Positions 25,901 through 36,857 of a stretch of DNA of 64,000 nucleotides are shown in pieces; the first letter of the stretch is position 1, and each line of letters begins with the position of its first letter. Location of the stretch: assembly GCA_016859345.1 (NCBI GenBank), contig CM029129.1, forward strand, positions 19,876,695 to 19,940,694. The letters are read 5' to 3'. This DNA comes from Istiophorus platypterus (taxonomy: Eukaryota; Chordata; Actinopteri; Istiophoriformes; Istiophoridae). A program made the translations under genes and the position numbers. The notes below the pieces were generated by a model. The model saw only the letters and a list, made by a program, of their open reading frames with translations. It had not been told where the DNA came from and did not search any database.

Positions 25901-28900
25901 TACGTACTCTATCAACCAAAGTACTCCGGAGCATGTATTGTTCTGGGTCAAAGTTAAGATGAGCACAGAGGCTGTAGCAGCGAAGGACAGAAATAGGGTG
26001 AAGGAATCAGCATGAAGGTCCTCGCAAGAGTGCCAAGATAAATAATGGATGTGAAAGTTAACTCTTTACCCTGAAAAAAAATGAAATCTTAAGTACAGCT
26101 ACATTTTTCCAATGTTTTCAACCTCCTGTCAAGGTTTTCCCACAGTGGCGGGATTCTGCTCGATTGTCGTGGAGATTGAACAGGTGTACGACCACTTGTC
26201 ATCACATGACCCGCAGCTCCACGCTAAGGCCACACGGAGCTGTCTCCATGACAACTGATTAAAAAAAAAAACCCAAAAGAAAACTGCATTTGCTGAGAAA
26301 GACTGTGACACAAGGTTGAAAGCTCTGTAAGAAGCAAGTGGGGGCCAACTCGCACTATGCGTTGCACACCAAAGTAGTACCCACTCTGGAAGAAAAAAGG
26401 TAAAAGGTGAAAGGTTTATGCATTCTTTAGAGAGCACCACTAGAGAGATGCTGGGGAATGAGAGAGAGACAAAGAATTGCGAAAGACAAATGTCCCCAGC
26501 CGGACTCAAACCGGGGACTCTGCAGCTTGTTGTCAGTGTCTTAAACCCTAAGACGCAGCAGTGGGAGCTCAAAAAAGGGGGTTAAGACTCTATTTATCCT
26601 CCCAAACACACCTAAACTCCTCACTGCCTTGTTACAAAATAGGCAAGAGAAGGACAAAATCGAGGGAGGAAAAGAAAGCAAGGAAGAGGGAAAGTGGAGA
26701 CCATTAAAGCAAAGCTAAAGAGAAACGGAAATTACTTAACAACGACCGTATAAACTCTAAACTACGCTCAAGATCATGTACACCAGCGTACTGAAATGTC
26801 CAACAGGTGAGATCAGAGGTGCTGCCAGATGTGCACTCCGGAGGAGGTCACTTTAGGCAGAGTTAAGATGTGTGTCGTACCTGTTGGGCCTCACTGGTCC
26901 TGAAGGCGTCTCGCAGTAACTCCACCGCGGCAGAGGGATCTACGAACCTTCGGGTGGAGCCCATCATGAGGGCAAAAAGACAGCGCAGCTCCTGCATGAA
27001 CGCTATGTTCCTCTTGTCCTGGTCACACAGCAAGTTTAGAGTCAAACTTCACCCCCCCACCCCACACACACACACCATCACACAGTGGCTATGTTTATAC
27101 CAATAGCTTGTGCATAAATCAACACCCTCCGCTTTATGTGTATGAATTAGACATTTTGAGAAAAAATGACCAAACAAAGGAAAGAGAGGTCTTTCTGGAG
27201 GGAAAGGGTAATGACTGTGCGTTTGAAGAAGTCCTTCTACGTGCTGGTGGCAGTATTTTACTCACTGAATGGCTCTTACACTTCTCCAGTACTCGCTCAG
27301 ACAGATGGTAGTTGAGAACCAGCCTCCTGAACACAGGCAGGTGGAACAATGACTGCGACGAGACAACAAAACAAGCAGCGTTAATCCCGACCTCCAGTTA
27401 AGGTCAGATGTGGGAAAAGAACATGTGGCAGACCGTGATTATGGTGGCCATGCAGTGTAGTGGTGACTTTAGAGGAAACATGGACAGATGCCAAATATGT
27501 TCCTTCATCAATATGCAATACTGCTCCCCAAGCCTCGACTAATGTTCCGTTAATTATATTTAGCTGATTAAAATAAGACTTTTGCAGCATTCCAACTTCC
27601 ATTTTACATTCATATGTTAAACCATTAAACACATGGGTGTTTCACTAGATTTAGGTTACAATAAGATGCAAAATAATTAAACAAGTAGTTTTGCAGTCCC
27701 TCTTGCAGGCTCCAGAGCTTCTCAAGACACTCCTAACCCTCTATGATTGGGTAGGAGGCAGTTTAAATGTCTAAAGTTATGATGCCCTTGGTAAATACCT
27801 ATTAAGCCTCAAAGGTTTTATAAGATGGATTTTACTATTATCTTAGCCCTCAGATGGTTTTTGGGAAATAGGGTCCGGGATGAAATTTATTTGTTTCGAA
27901 AAGCAGGTAAGGAAATAGCACGGGCCTCCTGTGTCACCCTCGTAACTGAGAAATCAATCTTTCTTTGCCCTGAAAGCGGCCGGAAAATGAAGAGCCTTGC
28001 TATTTCACACGTCAAATTTCAATCAGACTCAAATCCACATGGAGTCGGAGGATTTCCCCCCCCCCCATATTTTTTCCCCATTAGTTTCAACGAAATCACG
28101 GGTTTATAAGTACAGGTATTTATTGCACATTATACCGAGTGCAGCTTCAGGCCCTTCGGCACTGACCTCACAACTCAGCTGTGATGCTTGCCACTTTATT
28201 AAAAGTTGTCCCAGTGTGAGTTCCTAAATTATCTGAAAATTGGCTCCAAGTATTGATAAAATAAAATAAAATAAAATGTTTCCTTTTGCCTTCTGGGACA
28301 TATTACAGAGGAGATAATTGTGTCTCGGGAACTTTTGGAAAACTGCCCTTTTAGCAATAATTCCTGAATTTCAAGCTTGGAATTCAGACTTCTGCACCAA
28401 CATAGCTTTACTCTATGGCCAGTTTTCTTGTTTCTATTGTTAATATTGACCTTTAATTTTACACATAATAGCCAAGTACAGATACCATGCCACTGTGTTA
28501 CACGATACCTGTGTTTTTCATGATAAACTAAATGCATTAATACCTGTCAGTTAGTCTTATGTGTCATGTGTGGCGGTGAGTGGAGCCTCTGAGCACTTAT
28601 GAATATCTCCATATAAATTTCCCTTTGAGTGGGAAATTCAATTACAGCTTATCTCAGTTTTACTGTAATTTATACCACAAAGGAGAACAGAGGGATAATG
28701 AACTGACAATTGAATCATGTGGTCACGCAGCCTCGATCTGATTGCACAATTACTTTTTTTAGGGGAGGCCGCTTTATCAAGAGGCTCTGTTAAATCTACA
28801 ATGATTTCAGTTGTAACAAACGGTATCGACACCACCCAAATAACAAGACAAAAGGGTATCATCTGAACAGCATTTGTATTCAAACAACGCCGCCTCATTT

Positions 28901-31642
28901 TCTCATTTCTATTTCCAGATAATAACCTCTGTCCTTTGGGGGTTTGACTTCTAAATCAATGTGGAAGCATATCGGAGTTCAGCAGAGATAAATAATCACT
29001 GTCTCTCTGCTGTCCAATTCAGGCTGAGACCAGGAAGTCCAGCGCTCGCGCCATCATCACATCACTCGCTATTTAATCATCCGCACAGCCCCTGAATCTC
29101 AATGAGGGCTCCGGTTTCTGCCGGGCCACCCGATACGCCTGGCTGAACTCAGCCTGGAATGGACTCGTAATGGCATTAGCAGCTACGAGATATACTGTAC
29201 GCCCTCATTTAGCAGGAAGATGCCCACACACTTTTGTTTTGCTTCTGATGTTTAACTCTTTTAGCTCAGTACGGCGTCGATGAAAAGGTGAGAATAAAGT
29301 GGGTTCTCTGCAGTTACAGTGCGTCCGCCATCACTTTAAAAACATGGTGGGCTCTGAACTCCTGGGGGATATAATTTTGAACCAGGTCAGAGAAAAAAAA
29401 AGAAGAGGATCACTAAATATATTAACCACATGTGCACTCATTTTACAGTGGAAAAAAAAAATCAGAACTAGGTTATAAAGATTGGTGAAATACAAAAAGA
29501 CAGTTGCTACCTCAATACAAGGTTCAACACCTCTGAAAGACTAAAGTTAGAAATCTTGGAAGGCGAACAAGTCTAAAAAGGTTTGTTGAAGTAAGCCAGA
29601 CAGCTATTTAAGTGTCTTAGAACAGGTGGACACTTAGATGGTGGAACTTAGTGCACAGACTATTTGCTACGTGTGCACCGTGTTGCTGTGTTATGCACTT
29701 TGAATACAGGGAACTGCTACTGTTTTAAACAGAAGCAAGAGAAAACAAAATCGAAAGCAAGCAAACATATCATACTGTACCTATATGTGTCACAATGTAG
29801 TACAGCGGATATAAAACTTGACAAATTTAAATATAAAACGCTTTCATTGATGGTTAAGCCTGTAACCATAAACTGAGCGGAGTCAAACACCTTGTACTGA
29901 ATGTAAACATGTAATAGAATCCACATTTAAAAAAAGCATCCAGTTTCCAGAGCCAGGGACCAGATGACAAATCCTTACTGTCCACAAACAGATCTCTACT
30001 CAGGTCACTGGTCAGGTTGGGAGTGATACAAGGTTTTGGATGGTAAATGTATTTAATGATACAATACATTCTGCTTTGTTTGATATTTCAAACAGTCATT
30101 TTTTCCATATAATTGAATAAAATAAAACAGACTTAATATAACCAAAACTACTTCTAAATATAAAATTTAAACCAACCTGTGAAAAACAATTCCACAATGT
30201 CCCCTGCCCATGGATAGTTATTTATAAATAGAGATTTTTATTATTATTATATGAACAATCCCAGCATAAAATTTGTTTAGCCAAACTTTTGGCAGGCTTG
30301 TTAATTAACCTCTTCCACGCTTGAGTCATATCAGCCATTTATCTAACGTTACATGCCCCTGGCCCATATCACCACAGACTGTAAGTTTCAGGGCCAATGT
30401 CTGCACTGAACATTTAAATAATTCCATGCAAGTATTGTGAACAAGGAATTTATTAAAAACAGCTCCCAAAATATATCATTTGCCTGAATACTTTGTGTTT
30501 TGCTCGGTTAAAAAGTGGATCAGGTTTGGAAAAAAAAACAAAAAAAACAAAACAAAAAACTTAATAAAAACATCCCTGGAATTAAATAAATTGTGTTGCA
30601 CTGTATTTTGTTATCTTTCTGCACCACAATGGTCAGAAATAGTCCTGTTTTGGTTAGTTGTTTATTATATGTATTTAGAATGAAAAAGGGCACTGCGGGT
30701 AGCATTTGACCCTGGTTGACCTCGGTTGACAAACCACCCGTGCTGTGGAGAAAAAACGCAACCATTCAGATGCTGACTCTCACCTGGCCCTGCTCTTTCT
30801 CACCTGTATGACGGCACTGAACCAGCAGGTGTTCCCCACGTTGCGAATGCCCACGGGCCAGTCATCCTGACGGATCCAGTCTGCAGGGCTGCACATCTCA
30901 TTCTGGGCTTCACATCTTTTCCTCTTCATTCTTGCTGCGTTCTCCTCTGCGCTGGCCTCCAGAGCCCTGGAGGACATCAAATTACCCATTTGAAAGCACT
31001 GATCTGCCAGCTCTATTAAACACGGGTTGACTTAGTTAGATTCCCTGCCCTGAACATAGGTTGTATAATAAAACCTTTATGAGTTAAATCCCCCTAAAGT
31101 CTCCCAGGTGAACACAAACTATGCCTCAAGATGAAGGTTAGTGCCTGGTGTGCTAACGTCAGGTATTGATTATCATTTCCACCATCTTAGCTTAATATTT
31201 TCTAGGTAAACTAAATCACTAAACAGCAATGACATCTGACTGTAATGTCATAAAGTTTTGGAGGTATTTGGTCATAACCATTGGTACTAAATGACTATAA
31301 TTTTTTTAGGACTCTTCACTGTGACCGGAAAATGTCAACCTAATGGGGACCATTAATGACTGTATTCAATTTTGTGCCAATCTATGAAGCAGGTGTTGAG
31401 TTATTTCACTAGATGAGTGAAAAGTTTGTTGAGAGGTGGTGCTCACTGTAAAGTCAGTAAAAAAAATCAGTACCACAAGTATTTCAGTCCCATTTTCAAA
31501 ACCGCTTTCATATATATTCTTTTTCTTTAATTTTCTTCTGTTAACTGTTGTTTTGTGTGCTTTTGTTAAGCAAGTACATCTCAGTTTTAGGCAATGACCT
31601 ACTAAACTGACCAATGACCTAGGCTACTTTATGTAGTTAATG

Positions 31643-31688
<46 letters not shown>

Positions 31689-34600
31689 GGGGTGTCCACA
31701 TTCACTGTTTTCATTTTCATATCTTGGTCATCAGCAGCCAGCAATAGATTAAAAAAAACCCAAACAGAATCAACTGTAAAAGAAGAAAAATTAAGCACTG
31801 TATAAAAAGCAGATTTTTCCTCTACCTGTGAAATTCTCTCTCCTCCTCTTGGGCATTGTGGGACTCCTGCAGGCTAAGCTCTATGGCGGTCTGAAGTTCA
31901 TCTGTACGAATCCCTGAAGAAACAGACAACAAGGTGACAACTGAGATCCTGAAGTTCCGGTTAAAACAGTCTTGTGTTAATTTTCAACAAAATATGGGGT
32001 ATAACATTGCATATGCATTGCATTGCATAGCTCTGCTGTTAACTCGTATAGGAATTCTTTAACTGTCTTGTCTCATTAGAACAGAATTAACATAAACTTC
32101 TCATTAACTCTTCCATTATAAATATAAGTACTGTTTATTTTGAAAGCTAAGGGCCACTACTTCAAAGAGTTAAGGCCTCGGTGTACCTCAGACAAAGAGA
32201 CTGTCAAACAAAGAGCCCCTTGCTGTACCTTTTTGGCCCTCCCAGGTCTCCCCAGAGGGCCCTGACTCCTGGAGTTCTCCAGGATCCTGAACCTCTGCAG
32301 GCTGGGTCGTTAGGAACCCAACAGCATGTCCAATGTCACCCTGACTTGCCTTAAAGAGAGATCACAAGAAGATGATGAGGGCAGATATTAAGGATATCAT
32401 TAGTGTCTGCAGATGATTTAGCAATAGAATACAGCGGAGGAACACAATAAACGGATATGAAATACGTGAAAATAAATACAAAGCAAACCGAATTTGATAA
32501 GGAACTCCGACAGCATGTACTCCTTCAAAACCTGCGAGCTCCTTCTGTCTCTTTGTGCATCCCTGGTAGAAAAGGTTGGATGATGTCTGCGCCACAGTCA
32601 GCCAAGCTGTTTACTGCACTGTTGGTCAATTACCACTTTTTTTTTTCTTTTTTATGAGGTTCCTATTAAGTAAAGCTCCATGGGATTTTTTTTTTCAACT
32701 GCAGTTCTGTTTGAAAACATAAGCAGTGTGCCGGGTTGGAAATCAGGCATCCCAGGGGTGCTTTGAATGTAATCAGAGATCCTTTGACATTAATTACACT
32801 TTAAGACGAGCTTCCAGTGCGGCTTTAGCAACAGATTACCATGACATTTTGTAAAGACATTAATTTTCTCCGCAGGATAAATAGTTATAAAACATCTCTA
32901 AACACTTTGATGCTCATAACATCGTGAAACCCTACAGATACATGTATACCGTAGGTCACCAAAGGACTTTTCTCTGACACTGTCCTCTGGCCAGTTTTTC
33001 CATTTAATTAACCGAGACTGCCTAGAGTCAAAAGGAAATTCCGAACAACTTTTATCAGTTTTACTATTTAGCTTTCTTTAAATAAATATCAGAGCCTCAT
33101 GGAGCCTCTAGTTTCATTGGAGACTCTTGGGTATTTTTAAAAACAAATTTCTTCATCAAATAGTATTTTTGATACAAACATTTACTGAAATGCTTTGAAG
33201 AAAATTCATCATTCTGAAAAATATCAATAACTTTACTGCTGTTCGGAGTAACAATTTCTTAAATGTATTTCTTAGATAATATCATCGAAGGGGAACACAT
33301 AAGAAGTTTGACTACTGTTCCACCCCTGTAAACTTTTCATTGAAAATCCCACTTTATGTTAGTTTGAACTAAGTCACATCAAGGCTTGAGATTACTGACA
33401 GTCAAAATAAGAAACATTAAATATTATAAACATTATTGCATATAAATTAACACAATGAAACCAAAGGAGGAAAGGAGTTTTGAGTAAACAGCTATTATCA
33501 AGGCTGGATTACCAACTGGAAAAAATGAGCAACTGTCCCAGGGCCCAAAAAAGCCTCAGGTTCATTGTGTGCCAACTGGCTTGATTATAAATGAGTTCAG
33601 CTAAAAAAAAAAAGCCTTCTGAACATCTCAAAACTCTGAAATGACACAAACGGGTATGTTTAATTTCTGTCTGTCCAGTAGCTGGAATATCGCAGAGCTG
33701 TAATGATGTTACACCCTATAAAGGTCACACAGTCGCTGTGGCACCGTGACAAAATCAGCTTATACTACACACAATGAATATACCATCAACAGTCTTAGTG
33801 CACAATGGCTGGGATCCTAAAAAGCGGGTGAGGATTTTTTTTAGGGTCTTACATTCAAGGCTTTGTAGAGAATCTGTGGGTCCTGGATGCCAGTGATCTC
33901 CCTCAGCTGGTTGATCAGCATTTCGCTCTGCTGAGGGGAAAGGACAGAGATCCTCAACGCACCGTTCACGCCGACATTTCCTTCGCGTGACTTTGGTTAG
34001 TGGTGCACTGGTGTTTGACCCTCATGGTGGGTTCACCATACAGACAAAACTAGTAGTGACTAACTATTAGTGACCATAGACTGAGGCTCATGTGAGACCT
34101 GAAGATAAAAGTAGGCCTCGGTCATCGCGGCCTGACCCTCATGGCACAGCATGGGGTATATATGGAGCTGAAGGACGAATGCCAGCCTATTGAGGTTCAC
34201 GTTAGTTGGGTCAGGACAATGCAGATGGAAAAAAACAGAGTAAAATTCAGTGACACTAAGAAGTAGCATTAAAGGAATAGTTCGACATTTTGTGAAATTC
34301 GCTTATTCCAGGTGGATGAGAGAAATGATACCAGTCTAACGTATGTACAGCGTTTATGAGGACTCATTGCAAAGCAACCGGCAAACTCTCCAGGACATCA
34401 GGTTCAGATTCAGATTCAGATTCATGTTACTTGTCCCAGCAGAGAAACAGTCTGACACATACCTGCACTATTAAACTGCAGATTAAACAGATGAGATATA
34501 GTGTTAATTTGTGATCATTAGAGGTGCTGGGAGGTGGATTGTGTTGCTGCTGGACAGAGCCAGGATCCGTGTCCACCTGTTTCCAATCTCTGTTCCAAGT

Positions 34601-35216
34601 TAGCTGGTGGCAGCTTTATATTTACTGTACTGATGTGAGGTATCAATCTTTTCATCTATTCCTCTGTGGAGCTAAAAATAACTGTACTTCCCAAAATGTT
34701 TTCACTATTCCTTTAATGCAGTTACTGAAGATATGAACAAATGTGTTACCCATGAATTGTCTTGATTTGACGAGTGTATCTTTCCATGGGGGTGACATGT
34801 TGAATAAATTATTTTACCCCACTGTTTTTCCTTTAAGAAATGTATTGATGCCTCCTGGGATCAGCTGTGTGCCGCCTCACCAAACACAAACTCTCACAGG
34901 CCGTCCTATGTTTTGACCTCATAGACACCAGTGGGAAATAACACAAGTGTGCTGATTGAGAGGCGCTATATAAAGCCTGCTACCCCAACAGCAGGTTGGA
35001 CATGTCAGGGTATCTTTCTGACACACGCATACGCATACACACACACACACACACACATGAAAACGGAGAGCAGCCTGACCAGACTTATATGGAGTCCAGG
35101 GGGCTATCTGAGACCCTCTTGGTTAGCCTCTATTTTAGGCCACTGACATGGATAGCACAGACCTCTGTTTATCATTCCACTCACCATGCCACCAGATCTG
35201 AGTGACAAAGGCACTG

Positions 35217-35264
<48 letters not shown>

Positions 35265-36074
35265 TCACTCTCTCACTCTCTCTCTCACACACACACACAC
35301 AATCACAAACACAAACACAATGTCAATCCCAACAAACAACAAGATTTTCTTCTGTATGTAGAGGTCAACTTGGCATCATGGACTTAATGAATGGCTGGAA
35401 CGGTTAATTAGTGAGGCCTATTGATAAAACAATACACTGGTCAGATTGGATACAAAATCAAATACTGAAAATGTTTCACTGTAGAATAACAATGTAAACA
35501 CAGATGAAATCTTTTACATCCTGTTCTGATCGTGTGTGACTGGCAACTGAGAACATCACACTTGAAATGTGAAAAAATAATGTATCTTATTAACTACTTT
35601 GGTGACTTCTTTTTACAATAAAATGTTGGATGCCAGCCATTTAGCGAGCACATATGTACTTAGCAAAGAAACTAAAAAAAATCTAAGCTTTTGTTTTCAT
35701 AAAAGTCAGTGATAGCTAGTCAGCCACATCGGGGAAAGATTTTTTTGAATTTTAGTAAATATAAAAAAAGCAGTTTGTTGTTTTTTATATATACGCCGAA
35801 TTCTAAAGTGTTTTCTGAAAATTATGAAAATGTTTTAAGTTCTTTTTTTACTCCGTTTACATAAAACTATATCGGAGTCAACTTTAAAATGACGTTTTTC
35901 TTTAAAAGGCAGATCTGGGCTTCGGGATTCTGTCCACACACGACGGCGGGGGTTAGTGTTAGCGTTAGTTCTTCAGTCAAACATGTCACTTGTTATGTGA
36001 AAAGCGGCTCCTTCGTCCTACGCGCTCACCGAGTTCGTCGAATTTTCTCCATTTTCAGTCTGTTCAGCTTTCAT
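13723..36074 (-). CDS. usp28: Ubiquitin carboxyl-terminal hydrolase 28 (26 coding exons)
   Basis: Nuclear cysteine deubiquitinase (USP25/USP28 family), known for MYC stabilisation and DNA-damage/p53 signalling. Coding exons: 36074-36030, 33930-33853, 32349-32229, 31913-31826, 30966-30804, 27352-27266, 27018-26881, 25749-25679, 25585-25509, 25433-25285, 25158-25031, 24767-24672, 24585-24406, 23772-23564, 22777-22707, 22452-22224, 21847-21512, 21295-21147, 20268-19975, 19264-19169, 18387-18209, 17693-17615, 16369-16290, 15309-15186, 14402-14204, 13901-13723. All phases agree, giving 1214 aa (human about 1077). Seen: UBA-like region (about 18-65), UIM AIELSLQES (91-99), Cys box NVGNTCWFSAVIQ with C158, a helical insert with exon 12 (about 382-413), His box GHYWAYIY with H586, and YNDIS with N603. 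The C-terminus STSVIVK fits USP28 rather than USP25. Residues 644-903 form a long acidic, P/Q/E-rich insert, longer than in human. The short first exon is inferred from phase and N-terminal resemblance; the rest is firm. Confidence 0.97.
14845..15000. repeat. Interspersed teleost repeat fragment (copy 2, opposite orientation)
   Basis: Contains 'gctagcgcc', 'ttttggtccagagaaagat', 'atttcagcaac' and 'agatttcatgaaatc', an inverted version of the motifs at 975-1140. It is in the intron between usp28 exons 24 and 25. A short telomere-like (CCCTAA) run follows at 15055-15072. Confidence 0.5.
15337..15820. repeat. A-B-A' compound repeat in a usp28 intron
   Basis: Segment A (about 15344-15500, starting 'ttttgtgcaataaagaaat') is repeated as A' (15666-15820) with a handful of changes. 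Between them lies B (15500-15663), the same 160-bp sequence found in the usp28 3'UTR at 13361-13523. The block lies between exon 24 (15186-15309) and exon 23 (16290-16369). Confidence 0.9.
19975..21847 (-). CDS. usp28: usp28 exons 17-19: expanded acidic/proline/glutamine-rich insert
   Basis: Three exons (21847-21512, 21295-21147, 20268-19975) encode residues 644-903 between the catalytic domain and the C-terminal domain. After the conserved YVHEDNRWFQQELSEWEEQF the sequence is low complexity: EPQPDPEAEKDPEPDPNEKP, a CCA-coded run of seven prolines, and EEQQEQQQEQQEAP from CAG/GAG repeats. The human linker here is much shorter. Likely disordered; function unknown. Confidence 0.9.
22224..22452 (-). 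CDS. usp28: usp28 exon 16: catalytic histidine box
   Basis: Encodes VPYRLHAVLVHEGQASAG followed by HYWAYIY, then KKRWMKYNDISITESSWEEL. H586 is the general base, and N603/D604 of YNDIS supplies the third catalytic-site residue in the C19 family. This ends the bipartite USP fold that the helical arm of exons 11-15 interrupts. Confidence 0.96.
22566..22620. repeat. Possible LINE 3' tail
   Basis: The run 'ggagatcaataaagttttat' followed by 'cttatctca' resembles the short 3' ends of fish non-LTR retrotransposons. It is too short to classify. Confidence 0.35.
22781..22799. repeat. (AC)n tract directly abutting usp28 exon 15 acceptor
   Basis: On the minus strand a (GT)n run leads straight into the acceptor tcag (22781-22778), replacing a normal polypyrimidine tract. 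Confidence 0.9.
26400..26565 (-). mobile_element. tRNA-derived SINE
   Basis: On the minus strand 'gcgtcttagggtttaagac' is followed by 'cccggtttgagtccggctgg' (box B-like GGTTTGAGTCC) and then 'tttgtctctctctcattccc'. I recognise this order from an abundant teleost tRNA-derived SINE. It is in the intron between usp28 exons 7 and 8. It is not a functional tRNA gene, as the 5' half does not fold into tRNA arms. Confidence 0.7.
30804..30966 (-). CDS. usp28: usp28 exon 5: catalytic cysteine box
   Basis: Encodes DWPVGIRNVGNTCWFSAVIQ at its end. C158 in GNTCWF is the nucleophile expected in USP peptidases (family C19). A basic stretch MKRKRCE lies upstream in the same exon and could contribute to nuclear targeting. 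Donor gtgaga at 30803-30798; acceptor ag at 30968-30967. Confidence 0.95.
31130..31465. repeat. Interspersed teleost repeat fragment (copy 3)
   Basis: Contains 'tgctaacgtc', 'gtcataaagttttggaggta', 'tttggtcataacc', 'aatgtcaacctaatgggga' and 'gagttatttcac', the motif order of the same common fish repeat as 975-1140. It is in the intron between usp28 exons 4 and 5. Confidence 0.6.
31642..31688. repeat. (AAT)n microsatellite
   Basis: About 47 bp of AAT trinucleotides in a usp28 intron. Confidence 0.95.
31826..31913 (-). CDS. usp28: usp28 exon 4: ubiquitin-interacting motif
   Basis: Encodes GIRTDELQTAIELSLQES and continues with HNAQEEEREFHR. AIELSLQES is a textbook UIM core (hydrophobic-x-x-Ala/Ser with flanking acids). 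The mammalian SUMO-interacting VIDLT motif, which in human precedes the UIM by about ten residues, is not seen in this exon or at the end of exon 3. Confidence 0.93.
33853..33930 (-). CDS. usp28: usp28 exon 2: UBA-like region start
   Basis: Encodes QSEMLINQLREITGIQDPQI and continues to YKALN, matching the start of the USP28 ubiquitin-associated domain. Acceptor ag at 33932-33931, donor gtaaga beginning at 33852. The exon is 78 nt, phase 0 at both ends. Confidence 0.93.
34269..34716. mobile_element. MITE with TTAA ends (piggyBac-like) in usp28 intron 1
   Basis: The left end reads TTAAAGGAATAGT and continues with ACATTTTG. The reverse complement of the right end reads TTAAAGGAATAGT and then ACATTTTG again, so the termini are inverted repeats bounded by TTAA. 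The interior holds 'agaggtgctgggaggtggat' and 'acagagccagg', which I recognise from an abundant teleost MITE. Near 34402-34437 a 'cagattcagattcagattca' segment looks like a nested retroposon fragment. No coding capacity. Confidence 0.8.
35034..35302. repeat. Cluster of (AC)n and (TC)n microsatellites
   Basis: (AC)n at about 35034-35058, then (TC)n at about 35220-35285 running into (AC)n at 35286-35302. It lies in usp28 intron 1. Confidence 0.95.
36030..36074 (-). CDS. usp28: usp28 first coding exon (15 codons)
   Basis: ATG at 36074-36072 opens MKAEQTENGENSTNS, ending at donor gtgagc (36029-36028) in phase 0. This joins in frame to QSEMLINQLREITG in the next exon, resembling the short acidic/polar human N-terminus. 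An overlapping ATG in another frame (MEKIRRTR) ends in the wrong phase. The GC-rich block just upstream supports a promoter here. Confidence 0.75.
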
Positions 36075-36079
36075 TGCAG

Positions 36080-36340
36080 ATTAAAAAATAAAAAATAATA
36101 ATGATAATAAAATAAAAACAAAACTAAACAAAAAAGGAGTTTCTTGCCGTTTTCCCCCAAAATGCTTTGAGCCCTGAGACCGAGTCAGACCAGCTCCATC
36201 TGTCAAGCGCCGGAGAGCGAGCGGCGGGCGCGAGCGCGCTCACCTGTCAAGACCCGCGCGTGCCACCGCGAACGAGCGCCGACCGTGGCGCGCGCGCTCA
36301 CGCCGCCGTGAACGGACGGACGCTTCTTCGGCCCGAAAAC
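36080..36340 (-). promoter_or_regulatory. CpG-rich block, presumed usp28 promoter
   Basis: Immediately upstream of the inferred usp28 start codon (36074, minus strand) there is a GC/CpG-dense stretch, densest at about 36200-36320, with many CGCG and GCGC steps in otherwise AT-rich DNA. Position and composition fit a housekeeping-type promoter. The transcription start is not determined. Confidence 0.6.
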
Positions 36341-36412
36341 GACTTTACCGTGTGTCTGTAATGTGGTTTTAGCTTATCATTACCCCCCCCCCCCCGTAAC
36401 CACTAAAGAAAT

Positions 36413-36436
36413 GATAATAATAACAATAACAACAAC

Positions 36437-36480
<44 letters not shown>
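36413..36480. repeat. (AAT/AAC)n microsatellite
   Basis: Mixed AAT and AAC trinucleotides, then a pure (AAT)n run, between usp28 and the tandem duplication. Confidence 0.95.
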
Positions 36481-36482
<2 letters not shown>

Positions 36483-36857
36483 TGGACAGATCCCGGAAAC
36501 CGGATTTCCTTTTTTCCATAATAGCATATAACAGGCGACATGGACACGTTGCGGTTTAAACACATACACATATTTTATCAGTTTATACTTATGTTTCCAT
36601 ACTTTTTTTTTCTCTTGTGTCAGTTGACCCGTTCGCCTGTGTCTCTTTCCAACGCTCTGCTGACTTAAAAAAAAAAAAAAAGCTCTCCTATGGGTTTGAG
36701 AGATTTAGTTTAGTTTTCCAATAAAACTCCCACTATAGGATGTTGTGATAATATTAACATAAAAAAACTTTCTATTTTTAAAGTGAAAAAGGTCTGTGAT
36801 TGAACAAACTTGTAAAACCCCCAATTAAATTCATTCATTCACTGATGGTTGTTGTTG

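Noticed and set aside
26490..26565. Possible tRNA gene on the minus strand
   Set aside because: Only a box B-like motif is good; the 5' half does not form tRNA arms and the flanks match a tRNA-derived SINE.
36030..36052. Alternative usp28 start giving MEKIRRTR
   Set aside because: It ends in phase 2 at the donor, which would shift exon 2 out of the UBA frame; the upstream ATG at 36074 fits.
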